DNA of 64,000 nucleotides from Brachionus rotundiformis (lineage: Eukaryota; Rotifera; Eurotatoria; Ploima; Brachionidae): assembly GCA_016802295.1 (NCBI GenBank), contig JAESIW010000118.1, positions 1,969,430 to 2,033,429 on the forward strand. Reading direction: 5' to 3'. Below, one piece after another: positions 1 through 10,978 of the stretch. How positions within the stretch are numbered: position 1 is the first letter of the stretch; each line of letters opens with the position of its first letter. A program made the position numbers and the translations under genes. A model generated the notes under the pieces. The model saw only the letters and a program-made list of their open reading frames with translations. It did no database searches and was not told the origin of the DNA.

Positions 1-126
1 AGGACTGCATTGGCAAAGATTGTGGTAAAGACAACTGTGGAGTTGAAAAAGCAGCTGTTTGGTCAAATCCAGGGTATGTTGAACCAAAATTTGAGTACTG
101 TGGTACTGAGGAGAATGATGGTTGAG
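1..126 (-). repeat. Partial copy 1 of the PSQY-rich terminal exon (runs off the window edge)
   Basis: The reverse complement matches the exon at 607-821 almost base for base. Similarity stops at about 126, before the exon's splice acceptor, so this copy has lost its 5' exon boundary. The stop-codon end lies outside the window. Sequence after 126 still resembles the intron upstream of the other copies. It is probably a broken duplicate. Confidence 0.75.
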
Positions 127-420
127 GTTGATTACTGTTAAACATTTTGAAATTTAAATGATATTTCAATGATAGCTAAACTTAAAAGATTTTATAATCA
201 AAAAAAGATTTTAGCATATATATTTATAATACTTATTTTCAAGCTTCGATTAACTTTATCTATAAAATAACTAGATATATATGAAGTTTTGTTTAAACAT
301 AAAAAAAACTTCGAAAGGATGTATACTAAAAAGTACTAAATTTATCATATGGTCCATTAATCGAATTTTTAAATGATTGTTTAAAAAATAATTATAAAAT
401 AAGATATAAGTCAGTTAAAA

Positions 421-895
421 TCTAGTTATTCTCAATATATAAATGATACAAGTTATTCATGCTTGAAAATTTAGACCTATAAATATTGCCTTAATTTTAT
501 CTATTTGATTATAAAAATTTAAAACCTAACCTAGTAAAATGTTTAACAGTAATTTAGAGATTGATAAATAGTCAAGATAAATTTGATATTGATACTTAAT
601 TTTTAGCTTTTCCATCAACTTCTTTCCCTCAACCATCATTCTCCTCAGTACCACAGTACTCAAATTTTGGTTCAACATACCCTGGATTTGACCAAACAGC
701 TGCTTTTTCAACTCCACAGTTGTCTTTACCACAATCTTTGCCAATGCAGTCCTTTTCAGCACAACCATCATTTCCATCATATCCATCATATCCATCATAC
801 AGTTCTTATCAAGGATTTTAATTTATTTTTTGATTGTTTAAAATTACTTGTCTTTTATTTCAAATGACAATAAATTATTAATTAAATATTTTTTC
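421..895. repeat. Left arm of inverted repeat (pairs with 2005-2440)
   Basis: About 450 bp, covering intron sequence, the PSQY exon and its 3' flank, recur in reverse orientation at 2005-2440. Small indels and substitutions separate the arms. The spacer of about 1.1 kb holds the exon at 996-1706. Bases 127-420 are AT-rich and nothing else is seen there. Confidence 0.8.
607..821 (+). CDS. Terminal exon of a Pro/Ser/Gln/Tyr-rich protein, copy 2
   Basis: The exon follows a TTTTTAG acceptor and enters with two bases of a split codon. It then stays open for 70 codons to TAA at 819-821. The product is low-complexity, rich in Pro, Ser, Gln, Tyr and Phe, with a tandem PSY motif near the end (PSYPSYPSYSSYQGF). 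Such tails occur in RNA-binding proteins of the FUS/EWS type, but no folded domain is present, so the family is not identified. There is no ATG; upstream coding exons must lie elsewhere or are missing. An A/T-rich 3' flank with AATAAA-like signals follows and is copied with the exon. Confidence 0.55.
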
Positions 896-995
896 TAAAT
901 ATCATATAAAAAGTTCACTTTATTCATTTTATTGAAATCTTCCTTTTTTTTTTGAAAAATTTTGAATAAACATAACTATAATTTAATTTCTAAAG

Positions 996-1706
996 CCCGA
1001 TCAATTAAATGATAATGATGAAGATGAAGAAACCTCAAATTTAGTTGAAGATGGATTTATTCGGATGTCTTCCCCAGTCGATTCTGTCATTAACCATAGT
1101 AATACCAACACTAATTTAGATACCACTGGTCTTGATTCAACTACTGATCTTAACGATATTGAAATATGCAACATAGCTTTTTCAAATGTTGCCAATTTTC
1201 CGAATGTTGGCTCTTCACCAATCTCAGATGAATTATTAAACACTTCTTCTGATGCTGATGGTGAAACTTTCAATGATAATGCCGAAACCAGCTGTGACTA
1301 TGGTGGAATTATCATTCACAATTCCACCGATTCCAACACTAATGAGATCGCCTCGCTTAGTGATGAAAATGACGAGCTAAATGACGAACAAGATGATTTT
1401 GGCTTTGAAAGTTTCGATAAATCACAGATAAAATATTTGACTTCACAAACAAAAGCTCCACATTCAATTATGAAATCCAAGACTTCATGTCTAAAGCAAG
1501 CTGAGGTCGTGGTAAATGAAGTTTCTTCGAACAGTGAAGGTGCAGAAAAAGATAATAATAATCAAGTAAATACAACCCAAAGACCAAAGGTTAGATTCAA
1601 TCTTGACATTGATTATGAGAAAGAAAGAGAGTGGAATCGAATAAACAAAATAATTGGCGATGCAAGCAAAACTCAAATCGAATGGACACAGGAAGTTGAA
1701 GTCTAA
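996..1706 (+). CDS. 3' terminal exon of an acidic protein of unknown family
   Basis: The frame is open for 236 codons from a probable acceptor (TTTCTAAAG before 996, phase 0) to TAA at 1704-1706. An internal ATG at 1065 could be a start, but the frame is open upstream of it and codes for a matching acidic run, so it is better read as a last exon. The protein is rich in Asp, Glu, Asn and Ser and ends in a basic/Trp-containing stretch. A KVRF motif near the C-terminus fits the RVxF docking consensus for protein phosphatase 1; that is a suggestion only. The exon sits between the arms of an inverted repeat, so its upstream exons are either beyond the window or separated from it by the inserted copy. 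Confidence 0.5.
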   Translation, partial: PDQLNDNDEDEETSNLVEDGFIRMSSPVDSVINHSNTNTNLDTTGLDSTTDLNDIEICNIAFSNVANFPNVGSSPISDELLNTSSDADGETFNDNAETSCDYGGIIIHNSTDSNTNEIASLSDENDELNDEQDDFGFESFDKSQIKYLTSQTKAPHSIMKSKTSCLKQAEVVVNEVSSNSEGAEKDNNNQVNTTQRPKVRFNLDIDYEKEREWNRINKIIGDASKTQIEWTQEVEV

Positions 1707-2004
1707 TAAGGCATAGATTATTAGAATATTATGATTTATATTTTCAAACTAATAAAAAAGAGTTTAATTGTATTTTTGTAAATTTTTAAATGAAGAAAAA
1801 TTTTTAGAATATATTTAGATTTATTTTTGATTTAATTTTTTAAAATTTTAATCAATTTTTTTTTTAATTAAATAAAACAATTTTTTATCTACTAATTTAG
1901 TTTCTTATTTATTGAAAAAGAAAAAAATATCAAAAAATGAACAACTACGTTTTGATTAATTAACTGAATAGGTATTAAATTTAGAAATAAATAAAAAATA
2001 TTTA

Positions 2005-2440
2005 ATTAATAATTTATTGTCATTTGAAATAAAAGACAAGTAATTTTAAACAATCAAAAAATAAATTAAAATCCTTGATAAGAACTGTATGATGGAAATG
2101 ATGGTTGAGCTGAAAAGGACTGCATTGGCAAAGATTGTGGTAGAGACAACTGTGGAGTTGAAAAAGCAGCTGTTTGGTCAAATCCAGTGTATGTTGAACC
2201 AAAATTTGAGTACTGTGGTACTGAGGAGAATGATGGTTGAGGGAAAGAAGTTGATGGAAAAGCTAAAAATTAAATATCAATATCAAATTTATCTTGATTA
2301 TTTATTAATCTATACTGTTGAACATTTTACTAGGTGAGGTTTTAAATTTTTTATAATCAAATAGATAAAATTAAGGCAATATTTATAGGCCTAAATTTTC
2401 AAGCATGAATAACTTGTATCATTTATATATTGAGAATAAG
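2005..2440. repeat. Right arm of inverted repeat (pairs with 421-895)
   Basis: This is the reverse-complement partner of 421-895. Bases 1707-2004 before it are AT-rich 3' flank with no gene seen. Bases 2441-2640 after it are AT-rich spacer. Confidence 0.8.
2066..2262 (-). pseudogene. PSQY-rich terminal exon, copy 3
   Basis: The minus strand shows the same acceptor, frame and TAA (2066-2068) as copy 2. It lacks two of the 9-bp TATCCATCA units, so the PSY repeat is shorter. Otherwise the reading frame is intact. Because no start or upstream exon is visible, it may be an exon duplicate without a promoter. Confidence 0.5.
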
Positions 2441-2728
2441 TATATTGATAATTAAAATAAATAAATTCCCTTAGATTATTAAATTAAATTGATGGTTAGC
2501 TGATTTCTTGAATTTTAAAGCATTGTTAACTTCTTTTTCTTAAGCATGATTGATTTTAAAATTTAACAATGAACGACATTCCAAAATACTTTAAATTCTT
2601 ACTTGGTAATAAATATTCAATATTTTTTACAAATATTAGTTTAATATAATAAAAATAAAAAAATCATGTTCAACAGTATAGATTAATAAATAATCAAGAT
2701 AAATTTGATATTGATATTTAATTTTTAG

Positions 2729-2943
2729 CTTTTCCATCAACTTCTTTCCCTCAACCATCATTCTCCTCAGTACCACAGTACTCAAATTTTGGTTCAACAT
2801 ACACTGGATTTGACCAAACAGCTGCTTTTTCAACTCCACAGTTGTCTCTACCACAATCTTTGCCAATGCAGTCCTTTTCAGCACAACCATCATTTCCATC
2901 ATATCCATCATATCCATCATACAGTTCTTATCAAAGATTTTAA
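2729..2943 (+). pseudogene. PSQY-rich terminal exon, copy 4
   Basis: Same acceptor (AG at 2727-2728), frame and 3' flank as copy 2, with TAA at 2941-2943. The final residues read YQRF rather than YQGF. With copy 3 it forms a second inverted pair, the 5' flanks of the two exons facing each other. Function is unknown. Confidence 0.5.
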
Positions 2944-3591
2944 TTTATTTTTTGATTGTTTAAAATTACTTGTCTTTTATTTCAAATGACAATAAATTAT
3001 TAATTAAATATTTTTTTCAGACTTTTTTAAAATTCATCTTAATCGGTAAATATATATATATTATTTAATTTCAAATATTTTATTCAATTTAAATATATTA
3101 AAAAAAAAACAACCATTCTTGTTAAATATTAAATATTTTTATAAGAACATAAAATTTTTAAATGATTAATTTTTATTTTTTTGTATATTTTCTTATATAT
3201 AATAGTCATAATCAAATTTTAGCATGTAAAAATCAATAACCTACGATAAACCATTTTTTTGTTTGTATATTTTTTAATCTTTCCAAATCGTCAAGCTTAT
3301 AATTAAAAAAATTCTTAATTACACTTTGTTAAATTAATCCCATAAAGAATAAAAAATTCATAATTCCGTTTTTTCTAATTGAATTATTTCTTCTGAAAAT
3401 TGCATTTACAATTTAATTAATTCTTAAAACAATAAATGATTTTACTTAACAGTATTTAATTTTATAAATCGAAATTTTTAAATTTACTTTAATTCCAAGT
3501 TTGTTTTCGTTTTTTCTTTTATTATTTTTTGTCAGGTAAAAAAAAATAAATCAAATTTATCAATTTGATTTAGATGATAAAACTAGGTCCT

Positions 3592-3605
3592 GTTGCCAAG
3601 GCAAC
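3592..3605. promoter_or_regulatory. X-box (RFX-type) motif
   Basis: GTTGCCAAGGCAAC is a perfect inverted repeat of GTTGCC around AA. It fits the 14-bp RFX X-box pattern (GTNRCC-N2-GGYAAC) that marks ciliary gene promoters in animals. It lies about 290 bp upstream of the ATG of the CXorf65-like gene. The rest of 3014-3892 is AT-rich promoter or intergenic DNA. Confidence 0.6.
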
Positions 3606-3892
3606 GTTTATTTGCCGACCTGAAAAGTCTCTTTAACATTAATTGAATGAAATATCTAGATTTTGCTTGGCAAACTTTTAAAGCAAAATTTGTTATTTCC
3701 TTAGAAAAATATTACATTTTAAGCAAACAAATTTTAATCCACAAATATGACTCAAAATCATTGCTTCAAGAGGAATTTTAAAATTAAACCAATTTAATTT
3801 AATTGTTCTGCGCTTTTCGATTTGAAGTTTTGTTTGCTTTTATTGGAAAAATTAGCCAACTTTTCATAATTTGTTATAACAGCAACAAAAAA

Positions 3893-4473
3893 ATGTTTTT
3901 TACCATAATATTTGGCAATAGCCAAGAGGCATTTGTCAATTCCAATTGTAAGGTCTTGCATTTGCTCAATTATATAAAAAAATTGGCGAAATTGAACGAA
4001 ACAGAGAAGCAGGTTGACATCGATTTGGCAGATTTGAATGGTGAAGTAAAGAACTTGAACGAAAATAAACTCAATTATGGAAGCAATTTTCTGGCAGCCA
4101 AAGAAAAGTATATTTTGGTAAAAATCGAACGTAAGTTCATTTATTTTTATTTTATTTTTTAATTAATTAATTTGAATTAAATAAAATTTAAAAGAAAAAA
4201 TTTTTTTTTTTTAAAGATATTAGATCAGATGGTAAGCCATTTTATTCTGTTTTGGTTAATGATGAACAATTAATCAGCGAAGAATTTTTAACCAAACTAA
4301 ATTCGGTTAAAAAACCAGTTGGCAAAACTTCCCAAGCTAAAACACAACAAAAGCAAAAATCCAGTCATTTGTCGCCAGCACCAAACAACCTAAGAGTCAA
4401 CAGCTCCAAACCACGAAATACCAACACGACATCTTTGACAGATACCGACTCATCAACAAATTTAAAAATATAA
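3893..4473 (+). CDS. CXorf65/C22orf15-like small protein
   Basis: Two exons, 3893-4130 and 4217-4473, joined by an 86-nt GT-AG intron in phase 1; about 164 aa. The start ATG at 3893 begins MFFTIIFG, matching the way human CXorf65 and C22orf15 begin. Conserved-looking elements follow in order: a hydrophobic strand with VNSNC, a VLHLLNYIK helix, an IDLADLNGEVKNL turn and a FLAAKEKYILVKIE strand. This is a ubiquitin-like N-terminal layout. The second exon adds a Lys/Ser/Thr-rich disordered tail. CXorf65 is uncharacterised but testis-biased in mammals. The upstream X-box suggests use in ciliated cells. The family call rests on remembered similarity and the motif order. Confidence 0.7.
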
Positions 4474-4640
4474 ATAATAAATTATTTAAATAACTGCCTC
4501 TTTTATACTTTATTTTTATCTGAAGACACGTAGACAATTTTGCCGCTATAACATCAATAATGACTTCTTTTTGAACCACCTTCTTTAAATCAACATAAAT
4601 ATTCTAAAAAATTAAAAATAAATTTCTTAATTTGAAAATT

Positions 4641-7600
4641 ATGGCAAATAAAAAATCTCATGCTGATCGTATTTTCTACGATCTACCATCTAAAGAAAAA
4701 AATGACCAACAAATGAACAACAGAGACCCAGAGGCACTGCTTAAGCTAATATCTCAATCAGAAATGGGAAGCAACGAAAAGTTTCTGTCTCCATTCGGAC
4801 ATAGACAAGTGGTCTATTGTGATTACACGGCAAGTGGTCGCTCACTGAGCTTCATTGAGGAGTTTATCCGGTCCGAAGTCCTTCCAGACTATGGCAACAC
4901 TCACACCACTAGCACTGTTACTAGTTTACAGACAACCTTGTTCCGCCAAGAGGCCAGAGACATCATCCGCAATTGCGTAAACGCCAGTGAACATGACTTG
5001 GTTATTTTTGTATCCTCTGGAACAACCGGTGCTGTAAACAAGCTTCTCAATGCTCTGGAACTGACCGAACCTCCTGTTGTTTTTGTCTCACCTTATGAAC
5101 ATCACTCAAATTTGTTGCCATGGCGTGAGGCTCTAGCCGAAGTGGTCTTCATAAACGAGACTAATTGTGGCTCTATAGATCTTGACGATCTGGAAACTAA
5201 GCTCAAACAGTATCAACATGACAGAAGAGTGCGCATAGGCAGCTTCAGTGCTGCGTCCAATATCACTGGTATTCTGTCCGATTCGGACAAAATTACCACT
5301 TTACTCCACAAATACGGATTTTTATCTTTTTGGGACTATGCTTCAGCTGCGCCTCATGTAGATATTAACATGAATCCATTTGTATCCTATGAAGAAGATA
5401 AAGAACTTGCTCATAAAGATGCAGTCTTTTTGTCTGTCCATAAGTTTATTGGTGGACCACAGACACCTGGCATCTTAATAGCCAAAAAAAAGCTATTTGT
5501 AAATAGAGTACCCGATGGATGTGGTGGGGGGACGGTGTTTTTTGTCACCAAAAATGATCACAGATATCTGAAAAATGACGAGATGAGAGAAGAGGGTGGC
5601 ACACCAGCAATTGTCGAGTCTATCCGTGCTGGTCTTGTTTTCCAGCTAAAAAATGCGATTGGTGTAGACACCATTCTAAGCAAAGAAGACCACTACACTA
5701 AGTATGCCAATTCATATTTATTTTTTATTCAATTAATAATAAATTAAATAATATTAAAAAAAAATTTTCTTCTTTAGAAAAGCTATTGAATTTTTTGCCA
5801 AAATTCCGAATTTAATTATTCTGGGCAGTTTGAGTGTGCGTCGCTTGGGCATATTTTCTTTTTTGGTCCAACATGAACAAACTGGTTTGTTTTTGCACCC
5901 GAATTTTGTCACTTCGTTGCTAAACGATTTGTTTGGCATACAGACCCGATCTGGTTGTGCATGTGCCGGTCCTTACTCACAGCATATAATGGGGCTTAGC
6001 TACGAAATGGCAAAAGCCTATGAGGAGATATTAATCCAAGATGAAAGAATTGATCGGCATCATTTGAGAATTGGACACGACACGACCAAGTCAGAGATGC
6101 TGAGGCCGGGCTTTACCCGTTTTAATTTGGCTTTTTTTTTCCAAGAGCCTAGAGTTGATTTTATACTCAATGCCATCAAATTTGTCTGTGAACATGGATG
6201 GAAATTTTTACCACAATATATCTGCAACTTGCAAACAGCTGAGTTCAGACACAGAAACTTTCAGGTGTTCAAAGACCGCAAATGGTTATCTCACATCAAC
6301 TACAAGAATGGCCTCTTTAACTATAGCCGAAGAGTTGCTCAATCAGAAGAGGACTGTCCATCTAGTTACCAAGTTTTTATACAAGAAAAATTTTTATCTT
6401 TAAATATTGAATATTTTTCCCAAGGAGTGCATGAATTTGGCCTATAAGGCTCTAGAAGGAACCAAAGTAAAAAAAAAATTTTCCTATTTTTAAAAGCTAT
6501 TTTTTGAATCTTTCTGAAAGACAAATGTTCAAATATCTGATCAAAGACTAATTTTCAGTCAAGAAGCATCAAAACTACGCTGGTTTTTACTTGCCAGCGA
6601 AGCTTATGGTATCCTCCACAATATCAAGTCATTGTATAACAATGAAGTATATGTTCCACCATTTATGCCACTTAGGTACACACTTGATATTGATTTGGAC
6701 CAAATTTATAAATTGGAAACAAAAGAGGGAAGAAAATACTCTGTCCCTTCGTTTATGGAGCATGCTAATGCTTATTTAGTCGATGAAAAATTTGACCATT
6801 TGGTAAAGTTGGTTCGAGATAAAGTTAAACAAAATGTAGAGGAAAATCACAGCTATTCAAGGTACCTCAGCATGTATCAAAAGAACCAAATGGATAAAAA
6901 TGGTGATTGTGATGTCAATGAGACTAAAAACTCTGATTTTGTGTGTAAAATAAAATTAAAAAATAATTTAAGAGATTTAAATGGTTCAGACTATAAACAT
7001 GAATGGCATTCACCACCGAAGAGCATTTTCAAGCCATTTGTTGAGGCCCTAAATGAGTTTAACATGATACAAGATGGTGACAAGGTTTTGGTTTGTTTGT
7101 CAGGTGGCAAGGACTCAATGTCTCTTCTACATGCCATTAGGCAGTACCAATTTGTTGCCAGATCAAAAGTGATATAATGAATTTTTTTCTACAAATTATT
7201 ATTGATAAATTTTCCTTAAAAGAATATTAATTTTGAATTCGGAGCTGTAACTGTTGATCCCAAGACCTCATCGTACAATCCGAGTTCATTGAAGAAATAT
7301 TTGGCAGAATTGAATGTGCCATATTTTTATGAAGAGCAAAGTATTTTAACAAAATAAATATAAATTATAAAAATTTAAATTAAAAAATAAATTAAGCTAT
7401 TTTGGAAACTGCGGAAAAATTGCCATATGAGTGCGCTTCGATATGCAGCTTTTGCAGTCGGATGAAGCGTGGTAGAATATACCACGCAGCTCGCCAAAAC
7501 GGCTACAATGTTCTAGCCCTGGGCCAGCACTTGGACGATTTTGCCGAGAGCTTTATGATGTCCATATTTTACAATGGCAAATTGTGGTCGATGAAAGCAG

Positions 7601-7974
7601 CTTACAAAAATGAAGATGGTGACTTGCGGATCATCAGACCATTTGTGTATGTGCGCGAGAAGGAGCTCAGATCGTTTGCGGAAGGAAACCACTTTCCCAT
7701 AATAACTGAAAATTGTCCAGCTTGCTTCGAAGCGCCAAAAGAAAGACAAAGAATGAAGCAAATTCTTGCCCAACAGGAACTCACTTCTCCATGCTTATTC
7801 AGCAGCTTATTAAGCGCTATCAAACCAATTATTCAAATTGATCTGTGTCAAGTTAGTGTCAGGACTCTGAGCGAGTATGCACTCAAATTGGTTCGAAAGA
7901 ATCCTCATTTATACACTGAATTGGTCAACAATGCCCAAAATGATACAGAACACTCTAATGAAGATTCAATTTAG
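4641..7974 (+). CDS. Fusion: NifS-like cysteine desulfurase + TtcA-like tRNA 2-thiolation PP-loop ATPase
   Basis: Six exons: 4641-5701, 5778-6372, 6425-6466, 6559-7168, 7223-7340 and 7397-7974; about 1000 aa. The N-terminal half is a class V aminotransferase fold with HHSN (about residues 154-157), WDYASAAPH (Asp about 232), the PLP lysine in SVHKFIGGP (Lys about 268) and SGCACAGPY, which carries candidate acceptor cysteines (about 411-419). A linker leads to a TtcA-type domain: PP-loop SGGKDS (about 746), CSFC (about 824), ALGQHLDDFAES, FYNGKL, IIRPFVYVREKEL and CPAC (about 914). In bacteria TtcA makes 2-thiocytidine-32 in tRNA using IscS sulfur and a 4Fe-4S cluster. One chain here would carry both steps. 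All junctions close in frame except exon 3 to exon 4, which is off by one base. Confidence 0.85.
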
Positions 7975-8826
7975 TCTTTTTTTAACAAAGAAAACATTCT
8001 TTAATTAAATTTTAGTTTTTTTAGCATTTGTTTGAGTTGAATGTTTACAATTTATCAAAATTATAAAGATTAAGAAATAGCAGATTTTTATGAAATAAAA
8101 ATTTCTTAAGAATTTGATTGATTTTTAATTTAATTTCATAACTTTTTTTCCAAAGATTAAAGTAAATATTTAACCAAAATGGCATAAGATTTAATTTAAT
8201 TAGGAAATTTATCTACCTACGTAATATTCAGTGTTAATACAGCGAATTATTTAATGACGTATTCTTCCTTATTTTTATAAAAATCTAACTAAATCATGAT
8301 TAAATAATAAAGGATATTTTATTACCTTGGGGAATTAATCTAGTTATACTGAAATATAAGAAAGAAAACAAAATTTAATAATTATTTTTATTTTCAAAGT
8401 GATAAAATATCATAATGTAATAAAAAATGTTAAAAATGATTTATTGAGTATTAAATAGATAGAAATAATCTTAAAACTGTAAGCCGAACCAATTGCAAAT
8501 TTATTTTGACCAAATTTCCCAAATGCAAACTCAACTCTAATACAAAGCAAATCAAAAAATTCAAATTTATCCATATCAAGAATTAGCATGCCAAAAGTAA
8601 TTTGCCAATATAGATTTTTATTCAAATAAACAAAATCACTTGGAAAAATATTATTCTTATTTATATTTTAATTAAGCTATAAACTTGACATCATATTTTA
8701 AAAATTTTCTGTCTACATTTTTAATTACATAATATAAAATATTTTTAAGTTCAAAAATTAAAAATTAAGAAAAAAAATTTTTTTAAATAATAAAATTATT
8801 ATCAATCTCAAATAAATGATTTAAAA
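7975..8826. other. Intergenic, AT-rich, no gene seen
   Basis: Convergent 3' flanks of the fusion gene and the K2P channel gene. Short chance reading frames lack splice or composition support. Confidence 0.6.
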
Positions 8827-10176
8827 TCAGTATCTTTTTTGTCTTTGAACAACACTCTGTAAATAAGCAGACCGCATCCTGGACATAGTCTCGCGATCAT
8901 CTTTATCAACAAACCCGGAGTAGCTTGGTGCCGGTGATTCACCATAGTCTATCTTGTCTTCGACATGGTCCGAGCTTTTCTTTGTCTCATCGCCATTAGA
9001 ATTTTCATTTTTGTTCTTTTCCTTTTCATCGAGCTCTTCATCCTCCTCCTCCTTGTCAACTATTCCCATTTTTTTACCCAACCAAGTAAATTTGGCAATT
9101 ATTTCCTTTCAAATTAAAAATAGAAAACAAAAATATTTCCAGCAACTTAATACCTCCTGCATTAGGTCAAAGCACATAGCCAAAATAGCCATACCAATAA
9201 GCAAATAAATGCATCCAGCTATCAATTTTAATGTTGCGTTTTGGTCATCTTCATTTTGTCCAGGCACATAATCTCCAAAGCCAATAGTTGACAGTGTAAT
9301 GAAGCAAAAATAGCCAGCTGCTATCAGAGGCCAGTCCTCAAAATTGCTAAATATCACAGCTCCTATGATAATGTACAAAGTGAACACTATCATTGTTATT
9401 GTCAGCGGTACTGTCACCTTCTCCTCTTCGTCTTCCTCCTTTTCCTCATCATCGTCAACCACTTGGACCTTGTTTTTGTCCTCGTTGTCTGCTTCTTCTG
9501 TCGCAGCTGCTTTTTCTGCCTCCTCTTTTTTCTTCATTTTTCTTCTATAGCAAAAAAAACAACAAACCCGAGAGTACAGAAATCTGAACATGTCACCAAG
9601 AACGCTGGACATGCGCGACAAAAACATCAAAAAAAGCGGAATTCCAATAGCTGCGTAGCATATGCAGACTATTTGTCCTTCGCTAGTCACCGGTGATATG
9701 TGTCCATAGCCTATGGTGGTAAAAATGGTCATGACAAAGAGAAGTGAGCGCGGAAAACTCCATTTGGTGAAGGTGGTGCAGTCTTGGCCTGAATAGCCAT
9801 AATTGCTGCGAATTTCCAGCACTTGATCGCGAAAGTCAGACAGCCAATTTTCTATTTTTGTATTGGCGACAGTCTCATTGTCCTTGCTGGTCTCAGTGGA
9901 CACGGAAGAAATGTTGTACTGAATGTATGTAAGCAGGTTGGACTTAAGGGTGACTATATTGGAGAGCTCGGCGCCCCTGCCTTCGTGGCAATCTTTGGCC
10001 TCCTTGTGCTCTTCCAGCAGTCTGAAAAGAAATGCGCCTATCACCGCATAAATGCATACCATTACCAACAAACTGAGTCGAGCAAAAAAAAATGCTGTAG
10101 CCTTCTTCCAAAATTCTTTGCTCATCAGCATTGACTTGGTCTTTTTCTGCTTGTCCAATTCTGTTTTTTCGCTCAT
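8827..10176 (-). CDS. Two-pore-domain (K2P) potassium channel
   Basis: Two exons on the minus strand, 9154-10176 and 8827-9105, with a 48-nt phase-0 intron; 433 aa. The topology is classical: a short N-terminus, M1 (LLVMVCIYAVIGAFLF), a long extracellular loop with Asn-glycosylation sites, pore 1 with the filter TIGYGH, M2, an acidic and Lys-rich cytoplasmic linker, M3, pore 2 with TIGFGD and M4. The second exon begins EIIAKFTWLG, a continuation typical of the family after M4. K2P channels set the resting K+ leak of the plasma membrane. Subfamily (TWIK/TASK/TREK) is not resolved. His rather than Asp follows the first filter. Confidence 0.92.
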
Positions 10177-10978
10177 GGTTCTTCTATTTTTCTAATCAAA
10201 ATTTTAAATACGTCAAATAAAGAAAATTTTCAAGTGAAAAAGAATTTTTATTTTAACATTTATTAAAATTTTACCAAGAAACAAGTTTATTGATTTTGAG
10301 ACTTTATTTTGGAAAAATTTAAAGCCAAATTTCAGATTTTTATATTTAATATTGATAAAGTAAGAAAAATAATTTTTTGTTCGAGTCTTTAATATAAACT
10401 CAAATATTTGTTGTTAATCTTGAGCTGAACATATTGCTTCCATAATAAATTTTCCAATAACTTTAAGAAAATAAGGCATAAGTTATGATGATTAGAAGCA
10501 ATCAATCGACTTGATAAATAGTTTTGGCTCAAGTTATTATTTCTAAGCTAATCAAATATATTTTAATATATAATGTGTTTTTTTTCCAACTCAAAAATTT
10601 GAGTTTAATTTTTGAAAAAAGTAAATTGAGTCTATTAATTTTCAAATGGACAAGGGACGAAATAGAGAGAAATATATTTGTATTCTTTATTAGTCATTAA
10701 GATAATAAATTAATTTCAATTATTTTTTTCTTTAATTTCTAAACAAAAGCTCAATTAAAAGTTATAATTTTTATTTTTTTAAAAATAAATTTCTTTAATA
10801 ATCAAAAATATAAAATAAATAGAAAAATATTAGATAAATAATTTGATACATTAAAAATTTTCAATAAAAAAAATACTTGAAAAAATCAATTAAACACACC
10901 TAAAAGGTTATTTTTAATTAACCGGTTTCTTGTCAAAAAAAAACATAATAAAATCTCAACTTGAAAATTTTTCGGTCC
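10177..10978. other. Intergenic, AT-rich, no gene seen
   Basis: 5' flank of the K2P gene and 3' flank of the GPCR gene. No splice-bounded reading frame or repeat was recognised. Confidence 0.6.

Noticed and set aside
526..798. Met-rich and His-rich frames across the repeated exons near 0.5-3 kb
   Set aside because: They are antisense or out-of-frame readings of the PSQY exon; the MMDMMD and HHIHHIHH runs come from the 9-bp TATCCATCA repeat.
8410..8625. 71-codon minus-strand frame
   Set aside because: AT-driven composition, no start context, splice sites or domain.
9344..9696. Ser/Phe-rich plus-strand frames over the K2P gene
   Set aside because: Antisense of the acidic, Lys/Glu-rich linker of the channel.
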